Source: Caprella mutica
Lineage: Eukaryota > Arthropoda > Malacostraca > Amphipoda > Caprellidae
Length of the DNA stretch: 64,000 bases
Direction: 5' to 3'
NCBI GenBank assembly: GCA_947561585.1
Contig: CANNZV010000513.1
Location: 645,473-709,472 of the forward strand
Below, piece after piece: positions 54,261 through 64,000 of the stretch; position 1 is the stretch's first letter; the number at the start of each line of letters is the position of its first letter. The position numbers and the translations under genes were made by a program. The notes under the pieces are model-generated. The model was not told the origin of the DNA. It made no database searches and saw only the letters and a program-made list of their open reading frames with translations.

Positions 54261-55608
54261 GTGAGATGACTAAATGTGAGATGACTAACTCACTAAATGT
54301 GAGATGACTAACTCACTAAATGTGAGATGACTAACTGACATAATGTGAGATGACTAACTCACTAAATGTGAGATGACTAACTCACTAAATGTGAGATGAC
54401 TAACTCACTAAATGTGAGATGACTAACTGACATAATGTGAGATGACTAACTCACTAAATGTGAAATGACTAACTCACTAAATGTGAGATGACTAAATGTG
54501 AAATGACTAACTCACTAAATGTGAGATGACTAACTCACTAAATGTGAGATGACTAAATGTGAAATGACTAACTGACTAAATGTGAAATGACTAACTCACT
54601 AAATGTGAGATGACTAACTCACTAAATGTGAGATGACTAACTGACATAATGTGAGATGACTAACTCACTAAATGTGAAATGACTAACTCACTAAATGTGA
54701 GATGACTAACTCGCTAAATGTGAGATGACTAACTCACTAAATATGAGATGACTAACTCACTAAATGTGAGATGACTGACTCACTAAATGTGAGATGACTA
54801 ACTCACTAAATGTGAGATGACTAACTCACTAAATATGAGATGACTAACTCACTAAATGTGAGATGACTAACTCACTAAATGTGAGATGACTAACTGACAT
54901 AATGTGAGATGACTAACTCACTAAATGTGAAATGACTAACTCACTAAATGTGAGATGACTAACTCACTAAATGTGAGATGACTAACTCACTAAATATGAG
55001 ATGACTAACTCACTAAATGTGAGATGACTAACTCACTAAATGTGAGATGACTAACTCACTAAATGTGAGATGACTAACTCACTAAATATGAGATGACTAA
55101 CTCACTAAATGTGAGATGACTAACTCACTAAATGTGAGATGACTAACTCACTAAATGTGAGATGACTAACTCACTAAATGTGAGATGACTAACTCACTAA
55201 ATGTGAGATGACTAACTGACATAATGTGAGATGACTAACTCACTAAATGTGAGATGACTAACTCACTAAATGTGAGATGACTAACTCACTAAATGTGAGA
55301 TGACTAACTCACTAAATGTGAGATGACTAACTCACTAAATGTGAGATGACTAACTCACTAAATGTGAGATGACTAACTCACTAAATGTGAGATGACTAAC
55401 TCACTAAATGTGAGATGACTAACTCACTAAATGTGAGATGACTAACTCACTAAATGTGAGATGACTAACTCACTAAATGTGAGATGACTAACTCACTAAA
55501 TGTGAGATGACTAACTCACTAAATGTGAGATGACTAACTCTCTAAATGTGAGATGACTAACTCACTAAATGTGAGATGACTAACTCACTAAATGTGAGAT
55601 GACTAAAT
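54261..55608. repeat. 23-bp satellite array
   Basis: The unit is CTAACTCACTAAATGTGAG plus ATGA, about 58 copies. Variants: CTGACATAATG, GTGAAATG, AATATGAG. Each unit contains the dyad CTCAC TAAAT GTGAG (5-bp stem, 5-nt loop). The second half of the array is more uniform than the first. Confidence 0.97.
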
Positions 55609-55618
55609 TACTCTTAAT

Positions 55619-55858
55619 GGCCGTACACACGTAGGGTTTTTTAAGTCTTTCCACCAGACTATTTGCTAAGCTCCTCCTACTTTTTCCACGAGAATATAAG
55701 AAAAAATGAAATAGTTATTATTTATTTCAGTTGGTATCCATGATACCTGCAGGTATCATGGATACCAATTCAAATAACGCATTTAAGATGGAATTATATG
55801 TACATTTTTTTTCATTCATGATCGAAATGTGGAACAGTCCGTTAACTTGTACCTCACT
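55619..55858. mobile_element. PAL-B / MITE-A chimeric palindrome
   Basis: The left half (GGCCGTACACACGTAGGG, AGTCTTTCCACCAGAC, GCTAAGCTCCTCCTACTTTT, CCACGAGAATATAAG) is the PAL-B outer arm. The right half (TCATTCATGATCGAAATGTG, GAACAGTCCGTTAACTTG) is the MITE-A right arm. They meet in the shared core GGTATCCATGATACC, TGCA, GGTATCATGGATACC at about 55733-55766. Confidence 0.85.
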
Positions 55859-56440
55859 CTAGTTACCTTCGCAGAATGCGGGAAGGTCATATTTTCGTCG
55901 GAACTTATTTATTTATTTATTTATTTATTTATCATCTTGTTATTCGCATAACTGAAAAAATATTCAACCAAATTGCCTGAAATTTGGTGAAACGATTGGT
56001 CAATATCCAGTGACCTGCTGGTAGAATTTTGGTCATGGTCATTTATAACTCAAAAAGTATTGTATCATATTGCATGAAACTTGGTGGGACAATTGGTCAA
56101 TATACAGGAACCATTTTGATAGGTTGTGGGAGCAATCGGATCGAAGGTCAAAGATCAAGGTCAATACTATTTGTAACTCAAAAAGAATTCAACCAAATTG
56201 TCTGAAATTTGTTGGTACAATTGGTCAATGACTAGGAACGATCTGGTAGAATTTTGGATGCAATCCGGTCAAAGGTCAAGGTCATTTATAACTCAAAAAG
56301 TATTGTACCATATTGCATGAAACTTGGTGGGACGATTGGTTATTATCCAGTTAGCAGTTTCTTAAATTTTGGGAGAGAACGGGTCAAAGCGGAGGCGAAG
56401 GTTTGCGCTCTACCGAGTGCACATTATATAGTTACTATTG
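55859..56440 (+). repeat. FAM-F copy 2
   Basis: It starts AGTTACCTTCGCAGAATGCG and ends CGCTCTACCGAGTGCAC. It contains a (TTTA)n tract near 55905 that copy 1 lacks. A 65-codon frame inside is part of the repeat and not a gene. Confidence 0.85.
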
Positions 56441-57954
56441 GGATAGTTTGACATGAGTTTATTATTAATTTGAAAATTGAAATAAATATCTAGTCGTTGT
56501 GTATGTTTTTCTTGATTGAAAAGGTGATTGTTCAAATTCTTTGCACACGTTGTAAAGCATATACTGAATAGTGGTTCATAGTTTTAACCAGTTGATAAAA
56601 TCTTCTATCATTTGTGTTGATAAAAGTCAGTAGTTGCTCTCTAGTCATTTTTCAAAGAATATTATACTTCAAAAGATCTCTTTAAATCGTTACGAGATAT
56701 TTTATCTCGTAACTGAAACCTTATTGCGGATTTTATTGAAGGCCTCGATTAATCAGGTCATTTTTGCGACTGCGGAAACTACAGAAAAGAGAACTATTAA
56801 TTCTTACAATGATTACTAAGAACTATTAATTCTTACAATGATTACAAAGACCTATTAATTCTAGCAATGATTACAAAGACCAATTTCGAGTCGTATAACA
56901 TCTATAAAGAAGGTGGGACGTTTCTAGCGTCATTTAGCAGTCGTGCTTCTAACCGTTCAGTGCCCGAGACACATGTTGTAGACCAAAACTAAATTTTTGA
57001 CAGATAAATGTTAGATAGCTAACCTTTTTAAGAACGAATATGTTTTAAATAACTTCTATCTTTATTTTTTTAAACTACTTTCATTTGTACGCTTCTTAGT
57101 GCTAGAATATGATTATACTGAATAAGTTGCGACATAATTTGATGTTCTCTATAGTCCTCGCAAGAGGACGTTAGGCATTAGCGGGCTAAAGAGAGCGAAT
57201 CACCATCGCTGGCGTTTAATAACCGCCACCAATGTGTTGAGGGCATGAACGCTAAATCACTTTTCTTGGAAACAATGACTCAAAAGAGTTCTGAATTAAA
57301 GCCATTTGTTAGTTTTAACGGCAGAGGGGGCCTTTATGGCAGCATAGGCTTGCAAAAGGCCTACAAAACAAAGAGTAGCAATTGCCTTATTTTCTTAATT
57401 CGAACAGCTTTCTGTTGATGTTAACTGGTTTATTGTTATTAGTTTATCTTTAAGTTAGAATTTAGTTAGGGGAAAAAGAGGATCAAATTACTGTTGATAC
57501 AATTATTTGTAATAGAATAAATATAATTTATATAATTCAGAAAAATGCATGAAACTAGGAACTTTAGTAAAATGTCAGCCCAAATTCGAAATCATCTTCA
57601 GAAAATCTTGAATGTTTTTTTTACAAATTGTGTTTAAATCTTTATATTTTGTGGAAGATATTTCAGTTTACAACTGTTGAGAACTTAAAAATAATGTAAT
57701 TAACTACTAATTAGTATTACTAAATTGATGCTATTTTTATATTTTATTATAAAACTGATGAACATTATTTAGCAAAATGAGAAATGTTCCTAAGTAGACA
57801 GCTCAAAAGTTGACCGATTGCAATATCATTTTTTTATTAATAATAAAGATATTTATATTTTATCAAAGAAATGTGGTATTTATTTATTACACTTTTATTA
57901 AACATAGCATTGACATTAAAATGTCTATAACCTGCTAAAAAATATAACAAACGA
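56441..57954. other. AT-rich stretch, no gene recognised
   Basis: A three-copy repeat of about 30 bp (AACTATTAATTCTTACAATG, ATTAC) lies at 56790-56880. The part 57150-57370 has higher GC but no recognisable RNA or protein feature. Confidence 0.45.
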
Positions 57955-58198
57955 TTATCAGTTTTCTATCGGTGATTATAATCGATGATAAAAAGATCAT
58001 CTATCTACGACAATAAATGATTAGACCAAAATACAATAGTAATTTATCATTTAAAACACTTTCAGTCTATCGTCTTTCGTCGGACATCCTCTACGAAAAA
58101 TCCTGAGGATAATGTCTTTATTATGATATTTTACGATAAAATACCATCAATATTTACCGTAATGGACAATAACAGACAATTGCCGATTGGAAATTTAC
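57955..58198 (-). mobile_element. FAM-E copy 7 (reverse)
   Basis: It reads as the reverse complement of the other copies, from TATCAGTTTTCTATCGGTG to AATTGCCGATTGG. Confidence 0.75.
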
Positions 58199-58816
58199 CG
58201 ACTAGGTGCGAATATATTTTTTAATTTTTTTTTTCTCGTCAATAATTTCAAGTACTGTAAATCACTATAGGTATAAATATGTAGATATGTAACAAAAGAT
58301 GTCTATTTTAAATTCTCTAACTGATTTTTGGTAGCTATTTTGCGTATCGCTGTTTTGGGCCTAGCGGTCTCTGGTGCGCTGTTTGTGTCTTTTTTTCGAC
58401 TCTTTGCCAGTTATTAAAATGTGGCTAAAAAAGAAATCCCTTTGAGGAAACTTAATTGGATATCACATGGATTGTGTTTATTGAATCGGGGACTTTAGAG
58501 CTCTAGGCAGGGGTTAGGATTGTTGTTATTGGGCTCTTATTAATAGGGTTATAAATTAATAAACAATTGTTATTTGGCAGAATAAACAAATGATATTTAC
58601 GTTTTGACTGACTTCAAAACAAAAGGAGATTTGTCTATAAGTTATTAGATGTTCTAACAATAGAATGTTTAGTAATTTCTAAATGTTTTTCTAGTGTCAC
58701 GCATTTTATTATCAAATTTTAAGTTCAAAAACAAAATACCAATGAAAAGGTTTGTTTAGAATTGGACTTATTTTGTATTCTAATTAATTCGATCTTTTGA
58801 AACCATACTTCATTAT
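58199..58816. other. AT-rich stretch, no gene
   Basis: No feature seen. Confidence 0.5.
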
Positions 58817-58990
58817 GTTGAGTAAGTTCCGAGTTATTGGACAGTTCCACATTATCGATCATATGAAAGAAATTTTTTATGTAACATTTTAATTCTTTAT
58901 TTCAATTGGTATCCATGATACCTGCAGGTATCATGGATAACATTTTATATCCATGATACCTATTGGTATCATGGATACCAACATTATATG
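58817..58990. mobile_element. MITE-A left arm with doubled core
   Basis: GAGTAAGTTCCGAGTTATTG, GACAGTTCCACATTATCGAT leads to a first core (GGTATCCATGATACCTGCAG, GTATCATGGATAAC) and then a second (ATATCCATGATACCTATTGG, TATCATGGATACC). No right arm follows; a 28-bp tandem repeat begins at 59000. Confidence 0.75.
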
Positions 58991-58999
58991 CTTTTACTC

Positions 59000-59094
59000 T
59001 CGTATCCCGATGGATGCGCTCTTATTTTTGCATCACGATGGATGCGCTTTTATTTTCGTATCCCGATGGATGCGCTCTTATCTTCGTATCCCGT
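59000..59094. repeat. 28-bp tandem repeat
   Basis: The unit is TCGTATCCCGATGGATGCGC plus TCTTATTT, about 3.5 copies. Confidence 0.9.
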
Positions 59095-59568
59095 TGGGGC
59101 GAAATTCTAGACGTCAATCCCCATTTGGAGCGTCGCTTCAGAGGGAAGTTGAGTGCGTCTTCTTGCGTCTGCCTTTCATTATGATTGACGTGGTGATAAA
59201 GTTGGGAACAAAGTTTATTGTATAAAGAACACTTGCCAAATCATTTATGCATAAATATGAACAGGTTTGGGATTTGGACTTGTATGGTACTATCATGCAA
59301 AAGAACTTATAAACATGAACAGGTGGTATATATGTTTTAAAAGTTCGATTGAATATGTGTAGGTGAGAATTAGAGAATAGTTTTAAGGAGACAACACATA
59401 ATTTAAATATCATTTTTATAAAATATTACTAAACAGTTTATGAGCTTCATTATAAACAGTTTATTATAAGCTTTTATAAAAAAAGTAATTCAAATTTTCC
59501 TAATTACCAATATATATTAATATCCTAAATATACTCACTAATTACAAATAAAATGAATTATAACAGAC
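59095..59568. other. Intergenic stretch, no gene
   Basis: No coding evidence; AT-rich after 59200. Confidence 0.45.
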
Positions 59569-59582
59569 AGATTGTCTATTAG

Positions 59583-60548
59583 GTGCGCGGAAAATTCCAC
59601 TGCGGAAAGTTCGACTGGGAAAATTCCACTGCGGAAAATTCCACTGGTCAAATTCCACTGGGGAAAATTCCACTAAACAAAATCAAATATTTTAAAATCA
59701 ACCATGAACTTTTTCCTAGGATTTCTCTGAAAAAAATAATATTTAGTATTTATCATTTTCTAAAACAATACTGTTCCCTCCAAATGGCAGTCTAAAATAT
59801 ATCATGATAAAGTATTTTAGCTGAGCAGGTGACGTTTACTTCATTCAAATAATTATTTATCTCTGTTCAATGGTAAACTAGCAGAGTGTAGAATAGTATC
59901 TTTATCCAATAAGGCTATTAAAATATAAACCCTATTTGTATGCATTTTTCTGAACTTCCATTCCTACTTCATGTTTTTTTTTCCATGACGTAATTGAAAG
60001 GGTTTGAAATTTAATTTCTTGCATTCTGCTTGGAGCTCGAGACGAAAATGGATTACCATTCCTAACGTAGCACATTGCTTACATTAAAAATAAAATTCTA
60101 ATATAAATACGAGGCAATTGACTCACGCTTCTAACAATCACTGTGTGGATTTGAAGACGGAAATTGCTATCAAGATCAGGAGCTGTGTTAATATTTCTAC
60201 AAGATATTAGAGCATATCTTACATTGATAAAGCATTTTTATTGTTGTTTTATTGTTGTTACTATATTTTATTTCATTAACTAAAACTTACATTCAAAATG
60301 AAAAAGACATAAAAAGATTTGTGGAACAAGAGAATAAATAGAATTTATTTAATAGTTTTTTTTAAGTAGAATATCATTTTATAAAACCACTTAAAAAGAA
60401 ACAGAGTATGAATATCACAAAAGTTTATATAATATCAAGATGTTAATTTCAGAAATATTTCTTTAGAAAATAAGCAATGCAATTTATACATTTATTTATA
60501 TTTAATGAAATTTTCCTCAGTGGAATTTTTCCAGTGGAATTTTCCTAT
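59583..60548. mobile_element. FB-2: foldback-like element inside FAM-E
   Basis: The left end has about five units of 14-17 bp (GGAAAATTCCACTGC and variants, 59589-59674). The right end has two inverted units (AGTGGAATTTTTCC, AGTGGAATTTTCC, 60519-60545). The 840-bp middle is AT-rich and non-coding. Left of it stands CAGATTGTCT and right of it CCGTCTGTTATTGTCC, which together look like FAM-E opened at CAGATCGTCTG with a duplicated GTCT. Confidence 0.65.
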
Positions 60549-60672
60549 AACCGTCTGTTATTGTCCATTACGGTAAATATTGATGGTATTTTATCGTAAA
60601 ATATCATAATAAAGACATTATCCTCAGGATTTCTTGTAAGTAATGTCCGACGACAGACGATAGACTGAAATT
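60549..60672 (+). mobile_element. FAM-E copy 8, truncated at right
   Basis: It runs from CCGTCTGTTATTGTCCATTA to TGTCCGACGACAGACGATAG, then the family match is lost. Confidence 0.7.
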
Positions 60673-60744
60673 GTTTATAAGGAAAACTACGATTTTATTT
60701 AAATTAGGGATAGGCTGCGAGAACAGTCTACAATACTTCTATAA

Positions 60745-60940
60745 GGCAATTACATAATATAAGGCATAGGCATAATATAAAGCATAATATAAGGCATAAT
60801 ATAATGCATAATATGAGGCATAATATAATGCATAATATGAGGCATAACATAAGGCATAATATAAGGCATAATATAAGGCAGAGACATAATATAATGCATA
60901 ACATAAGGCAGAATATAAGGCAGAACATAAGGCGAATGAT
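60745..60940. repeat. 12-bp minisatellite
   Basis: The unit is ATAAGGCATAAT with ATAATGCATAAT and ATGAGGCATAAT variants, about 16 copies. Confidence 0.9.
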
Positions 60941-61221
60941 AAGGTCTTGGTGAGCTACAGACGGAGGCAGAGTCTTCAAAGATCTTCAAATTATTTCCTC
61001 TCGTGCATGAAGGTTCTTCCTCGTAACAAATTGTTTTGTTTTGTGCAGTAGAAAGGGACTGCAAATTGTCTGCTCTAGAGTCCCGAACATAAAAAATGTT
61101 CGTCATTAAGCGAAAATTGCCTGTAGCTTCGAGTATTTTTTCTACTGTAGGGACTTGGTGAAATTAGTTGTGATTTTTGCATTATGGAGAGATATGGATT
61201 GGGGGGTATTATGTTCAATGG

Positions 61222-61715
61222 AATATTGCTATCCAAAGAGATACTGCTATCCAAAGAGATACTACTATCCAAAGGGATACTACTATCCAAAGGGATACTG
61301 CTATCCAAAGGGATACTACTATCCAAAGAGATACTACTATCCAAAGAGATACTACTATCCAAAGAGATACTACTATCCAAAGGGATACTGCTATCCAAAG
61401 AGATACTGCTATCCAAAGGGATACTACTATCCAAAGGGATACTACTATCCAAAGGGATACTACTATCCAAAGGAATACTACTATCCAAAGGGATACAGCT
61501 ATCCAAAGGGATACTACTATCCAAAGGGATACTACTATCCAAAGGGATACTACTATCCAAAGGGATACTACTATCCAAAGGAATACTACTATCCAAAGGG
61601 ATACTACTATCCAAAGGGATACTACTATCCAAAGGGATACTACTATCCAAAGGGATACTACTATCCAAAGGGATACTACTATCCAAAGGGATACTACTAT
61701 CCAAAGGGATACCAT
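61222..61715. repeat. 18-bp minisatellite, open in five frames
   Basis: The unit is CTATCCAAAGGGATACTA, about 27 copies. One plus frame reads hexapeptides YYYPKG, others LSKGIL or IQRDTT, and minus frames IPLDSS or VSLWIV. Variant positions (GGG/GAG, TACTACT/TACTGCT) are not silent in any one frame. The YYYPKG frame has no upstream ATG; its open part begins next to an acceptor-like CTACTGTAG (61142-61150). Confidence 0.95.
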
Positions 61716-62885
61716 AATAACAATAAATATTATGGTTAGAATTGGTTAACAACATTCATTGTTTTCGAAGTAAATATAAAAGTTCAAATTTTTGAAAATA
61801 GCTGCCTGAAAATGATAAGTTTACAGTTGTTCCAATCGATTACTTTTTTTAGAATTATTTAATTTGCAGATTTTGTGTATAATTTTGAGGAGGACGATAA
61901 AAAAAAATGGAACAAAAGTTCGTAACATTTTAACTCAATAAAACAAAAACCAACACTAATCATTATTTCATAGTTCCAAATTTTACTCTTTAGATAATAA
62001 TAATTTAGATAATCATTTAGATAATAATTTAGATAATCATTTAGATAATCATTTTATTCAGCTAAAAAATATACACTATTTTTAGTAACAATCTCTTTTT
62101 AATCAATAGTTATTTAATGTAATTAATATTGACTACCAATAAAGCGTTTAACCGCCTTTATTTCATTAAAGTTTTAAATGTAATAATAGGAAGTTAACCC
62201 CTAACCATTTGGGGGCTTAAGAAGCCCATAGAGGGGCTTTACTCCCTTTCAATGGTAATCTAAATCCCAAAGCCCATTCGAACGTACTTCTCTGAGCCCA
62301 TTTTACACTCACTTTAATTCGAATAAACTGACACCCCAAACAATATCTAAGGGAGAACACTTTGCTTCTATGAATCCATGAATTCTCCATGAAAATAAAC
62401 AAGTTTCTAATTTTCCCAAGGATTTATTTATTCAAAAGATATGATGAAACTTCACAGTACACGAACACTCAAAGTCTTCGGATAGTTGGTGTTAGTAGCT
62501 CAATTAAAAAAAAAAAAAGATTGAATCAAGACCTAAGATAACACCTACTTTCCGAGTACTGGGGGTGTCCGAACACTGTGCACATACTTTAAAAAAAATT
62601 CGAATCAATTGACTCATTTGTTCTATTAATATTTGCGACTCATATTTCTTCATTTAATCTTTTTTAGTTATTTGCAAAGTAGACGCGACTGGAGGCTATC
62701 ACTCCCCGTGGAGTTTAGCGCCGTAACTTGACGCGCTGAAGTTGAATATCGCCTTTTACGTGACTTCATCCAATTGGAGTTTTGAGTTTGCTTTGATCTG
62801 TCCTGTGTTTGAGTTAGAGATTGGAGAATGGTAATTTGGGGCAGCAAATATTCATATATTAGCTTGGGGGGCTATTGGTAGACTA
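61716..62885. other. Mostly AT-rich stretch, no gene
   Basis: A short TTTAGATAATCA repeat lies at 61988-62055. No exon recognised. Confidence 0.45.
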
Positions 62886-62888
62886 AAT

Positions 62889-62931
62889 AGGGAGGGGGGG
62901 GGGGGGGGTTATATTTGAGTACCCCCCCCCT
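62889..62931. other. Facing poly-G and poly-C runs
   Basis: A G run interrupted once near its start, the spacer TTATATTTGAGTA, then a C run of about ten. The structure is similar to 44938-44974. Confidence 0.8.
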
Positions 62932-64000
62932 GGAGAAGTAATTGAGTCAATAAATGAACTTAAGTGTGACACCCAGGCAGAAAATTGTAACCGTACATCC
63001 TTGCATCTTGATTGATGGTAATAAGGTATCTATCTACGGCAATGTAAGATTGAAAAGATTCAAACTTTCGAATTGAAAGATGTCAATTCATCTTCAGGAA
63101 CATGCGGTTAAAAAACCTCGACCTAATAGTGAATGTTATGACCAACTGCCGTACGTAGGATAAGTTCTGTAACCGCAATTTCTTCAGTTGTTTAAATGTC
63201 CTCACTAGGTGAACATATTTATAATTATGCTTTCATGAACGTAAAGTACACCAATGTTTAATAGAAAATTAGGTTTTCTTGCCCCATGGTATTATAACAT
63301 TTATTATAACATCACCATCAAACAATTCATATAAATCTTTTTTCCCCACATTTGTCACTATATTAGTCGTTAACATAAGTCATTATCAAATCTGAATGTT
63401 GACAGTTATTAACTTATCATAAGGTAGGTAAGTCAGCTCTCATTTCCTGGTTATAGTAGCATTCAAACTAAGGTTAAGAACCACTACTATAAAGCCTTCT
63501 GCAATAAAGGCTTACACTCTCAGGTCCTTTGCTGGGGCCAGAAGGACTAGCTTTGCCTTCCCAAGCACCAGCAAACCTCATAAGAATTCAAAGGACGAAG
63601 CAGCTCTCTTTTTACATCTGCATTCGTGCGATTAACAAACTACCCCTTCCCCCTCCTCCACCCCCCTGTAAGAATTTATCCCCTCACCCTCCCAAAAAGC
63701 GTCTGTATTCATTTCTTAAGCCCATTACTGAAATCATCCCGGCGCCTCGAGTCCATTCGTTGAGGACCGTAAACGTCCCCCACCCTTCACTACTGAAAGG
63801 AGGTGTTTTCATTAAGGCCACACACGGATGTTTTGCAAGATGTTAATGTATATTAACTAACAGCACATTGGATTAAATTCCAGCCTGGGAATGGGGAGCT
63901 AAAAGGTTGCAACGTGAGGCCAGGAATACATTACACCTCATTTCGGAATTAAAGAACATCCTGATTATATTTTCTTTGGTACACTTTTGCAGTTGTGTAA
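62932..64000. other. Stretch with no feature assigned
   Basis: Composition is more balanced in 63490-63900 but no family is recognised in any frame. The open frame near 63529-63846 is proline-rich from C-runs and not convincing. Confidence 0.4.

Noticed and set aside
61075..61755. 226-codon minus-strand frame of IPLDSS repeats
   Set aside because: It is a shadow of the 18-bp minisatellite; variants are non-silent and no start context is seen.
63529..63846. Proline-rich open frame
   Set aside because: It starts at a non-ATG codon; the prolines come from C-runs and no family resemblance is seen.
1..64000. tRNA, rRNA or snRNA genes
   Set aside because: I looked for B-box-like GGTTCGA words with matching stems and found none outside coding or repeat sequence; a covariance-model scan could not be run.

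Overview
This is nuclear DNA of an animal, probably a non-vertebrate. The evidence is one intron-containing gene with GT-AG introns and a metazoan protein family, animal-type mobile elements (a BEL/Pao retrotransposon, a Tc1 transposon, a CR1/L2-like LINE relic and a mariner-like relic), many miniature inverted-repeat elements, and satellite or minisatellite DNA over roughly a sixth of the window. The sequence is AT-rich. I cannot name the phylum or species. There is no sign of operons, bacterial genes, CRISPR or plasmid functions.

The only host gene I can support fully runs from 17912 to 23874 (+). Eleven exons splice in frame to a 512-residue secreted protein of the pancreatic-lipase family (lipase domain plus C-terminal PLAT-like domain). 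Its catalytic serine position holds Gly and its catalytic Asp position holds Glu, so it should be a lipase-fold pseudoenzyme. Its introns are full of short inverted-repeat elements.

Layout: 1-4988 mostly anonymous AT-rich DNA with two abutting MITEs and a tandem array carrying TGACGTCA sites; 4989-6639 a Tc1 element with one frameshift; 7486-15405 a 12-bp minisatellite split by a 7.5-kb BEL/Pao element on the minus strand with about 2% diverged LTRs and many coding breaks; 15.6-17.5 kb nested MITEs, a 16-bp minisatellite and a promoter-like module; 17.9-23.9 kb the lipase-like gene; 25.9-45.7 kb a succession of minisatellites (21, 22/23, 15, 11, about 21 C-rich, 24, 17, 31, 11, 18, 28 and 34 bp), a 266-bp palindrome, a mariner-like transposase relic and a LINE relic; 47.3-51.1 kb a 55-bp satellite of about 70 copies with two interleaved monomer types; 54.3-55.6 kb a 23-bp satellite; 55.6-64 kb more MITEs, a foldback-like element and 12- and 18-bp arrays.

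Repeat names used below (defined here, not database names): MITE-A (ends GTTACGAATTATCGGACAG), PAL-B (ends GGCCGTACACACG; shares its inner palindrome with MITE-A), MITE-C (ends GTTGTGACAATATGC), MITE-D (ends CTCTATAGTGAA), FAM-E (contains CGTCTGTTATTGTCCATTAC), FAM-F (contains CATGAAACTTGGTGGGAC), FAM-G (contains CAACAAACTAGCGGATACAA), FAM-H (contains ATTCTCGAGATTG) and FB (foldback-like, with terminal units ending in ATTCCAC). The most unusual structure is the modular relation of MITE-A, PAL-B and FB: one nested palindromic core is combined with different outer arms, and FB elements whose ends are minisatellite units sit inside other MITEs with apparent target duplications.
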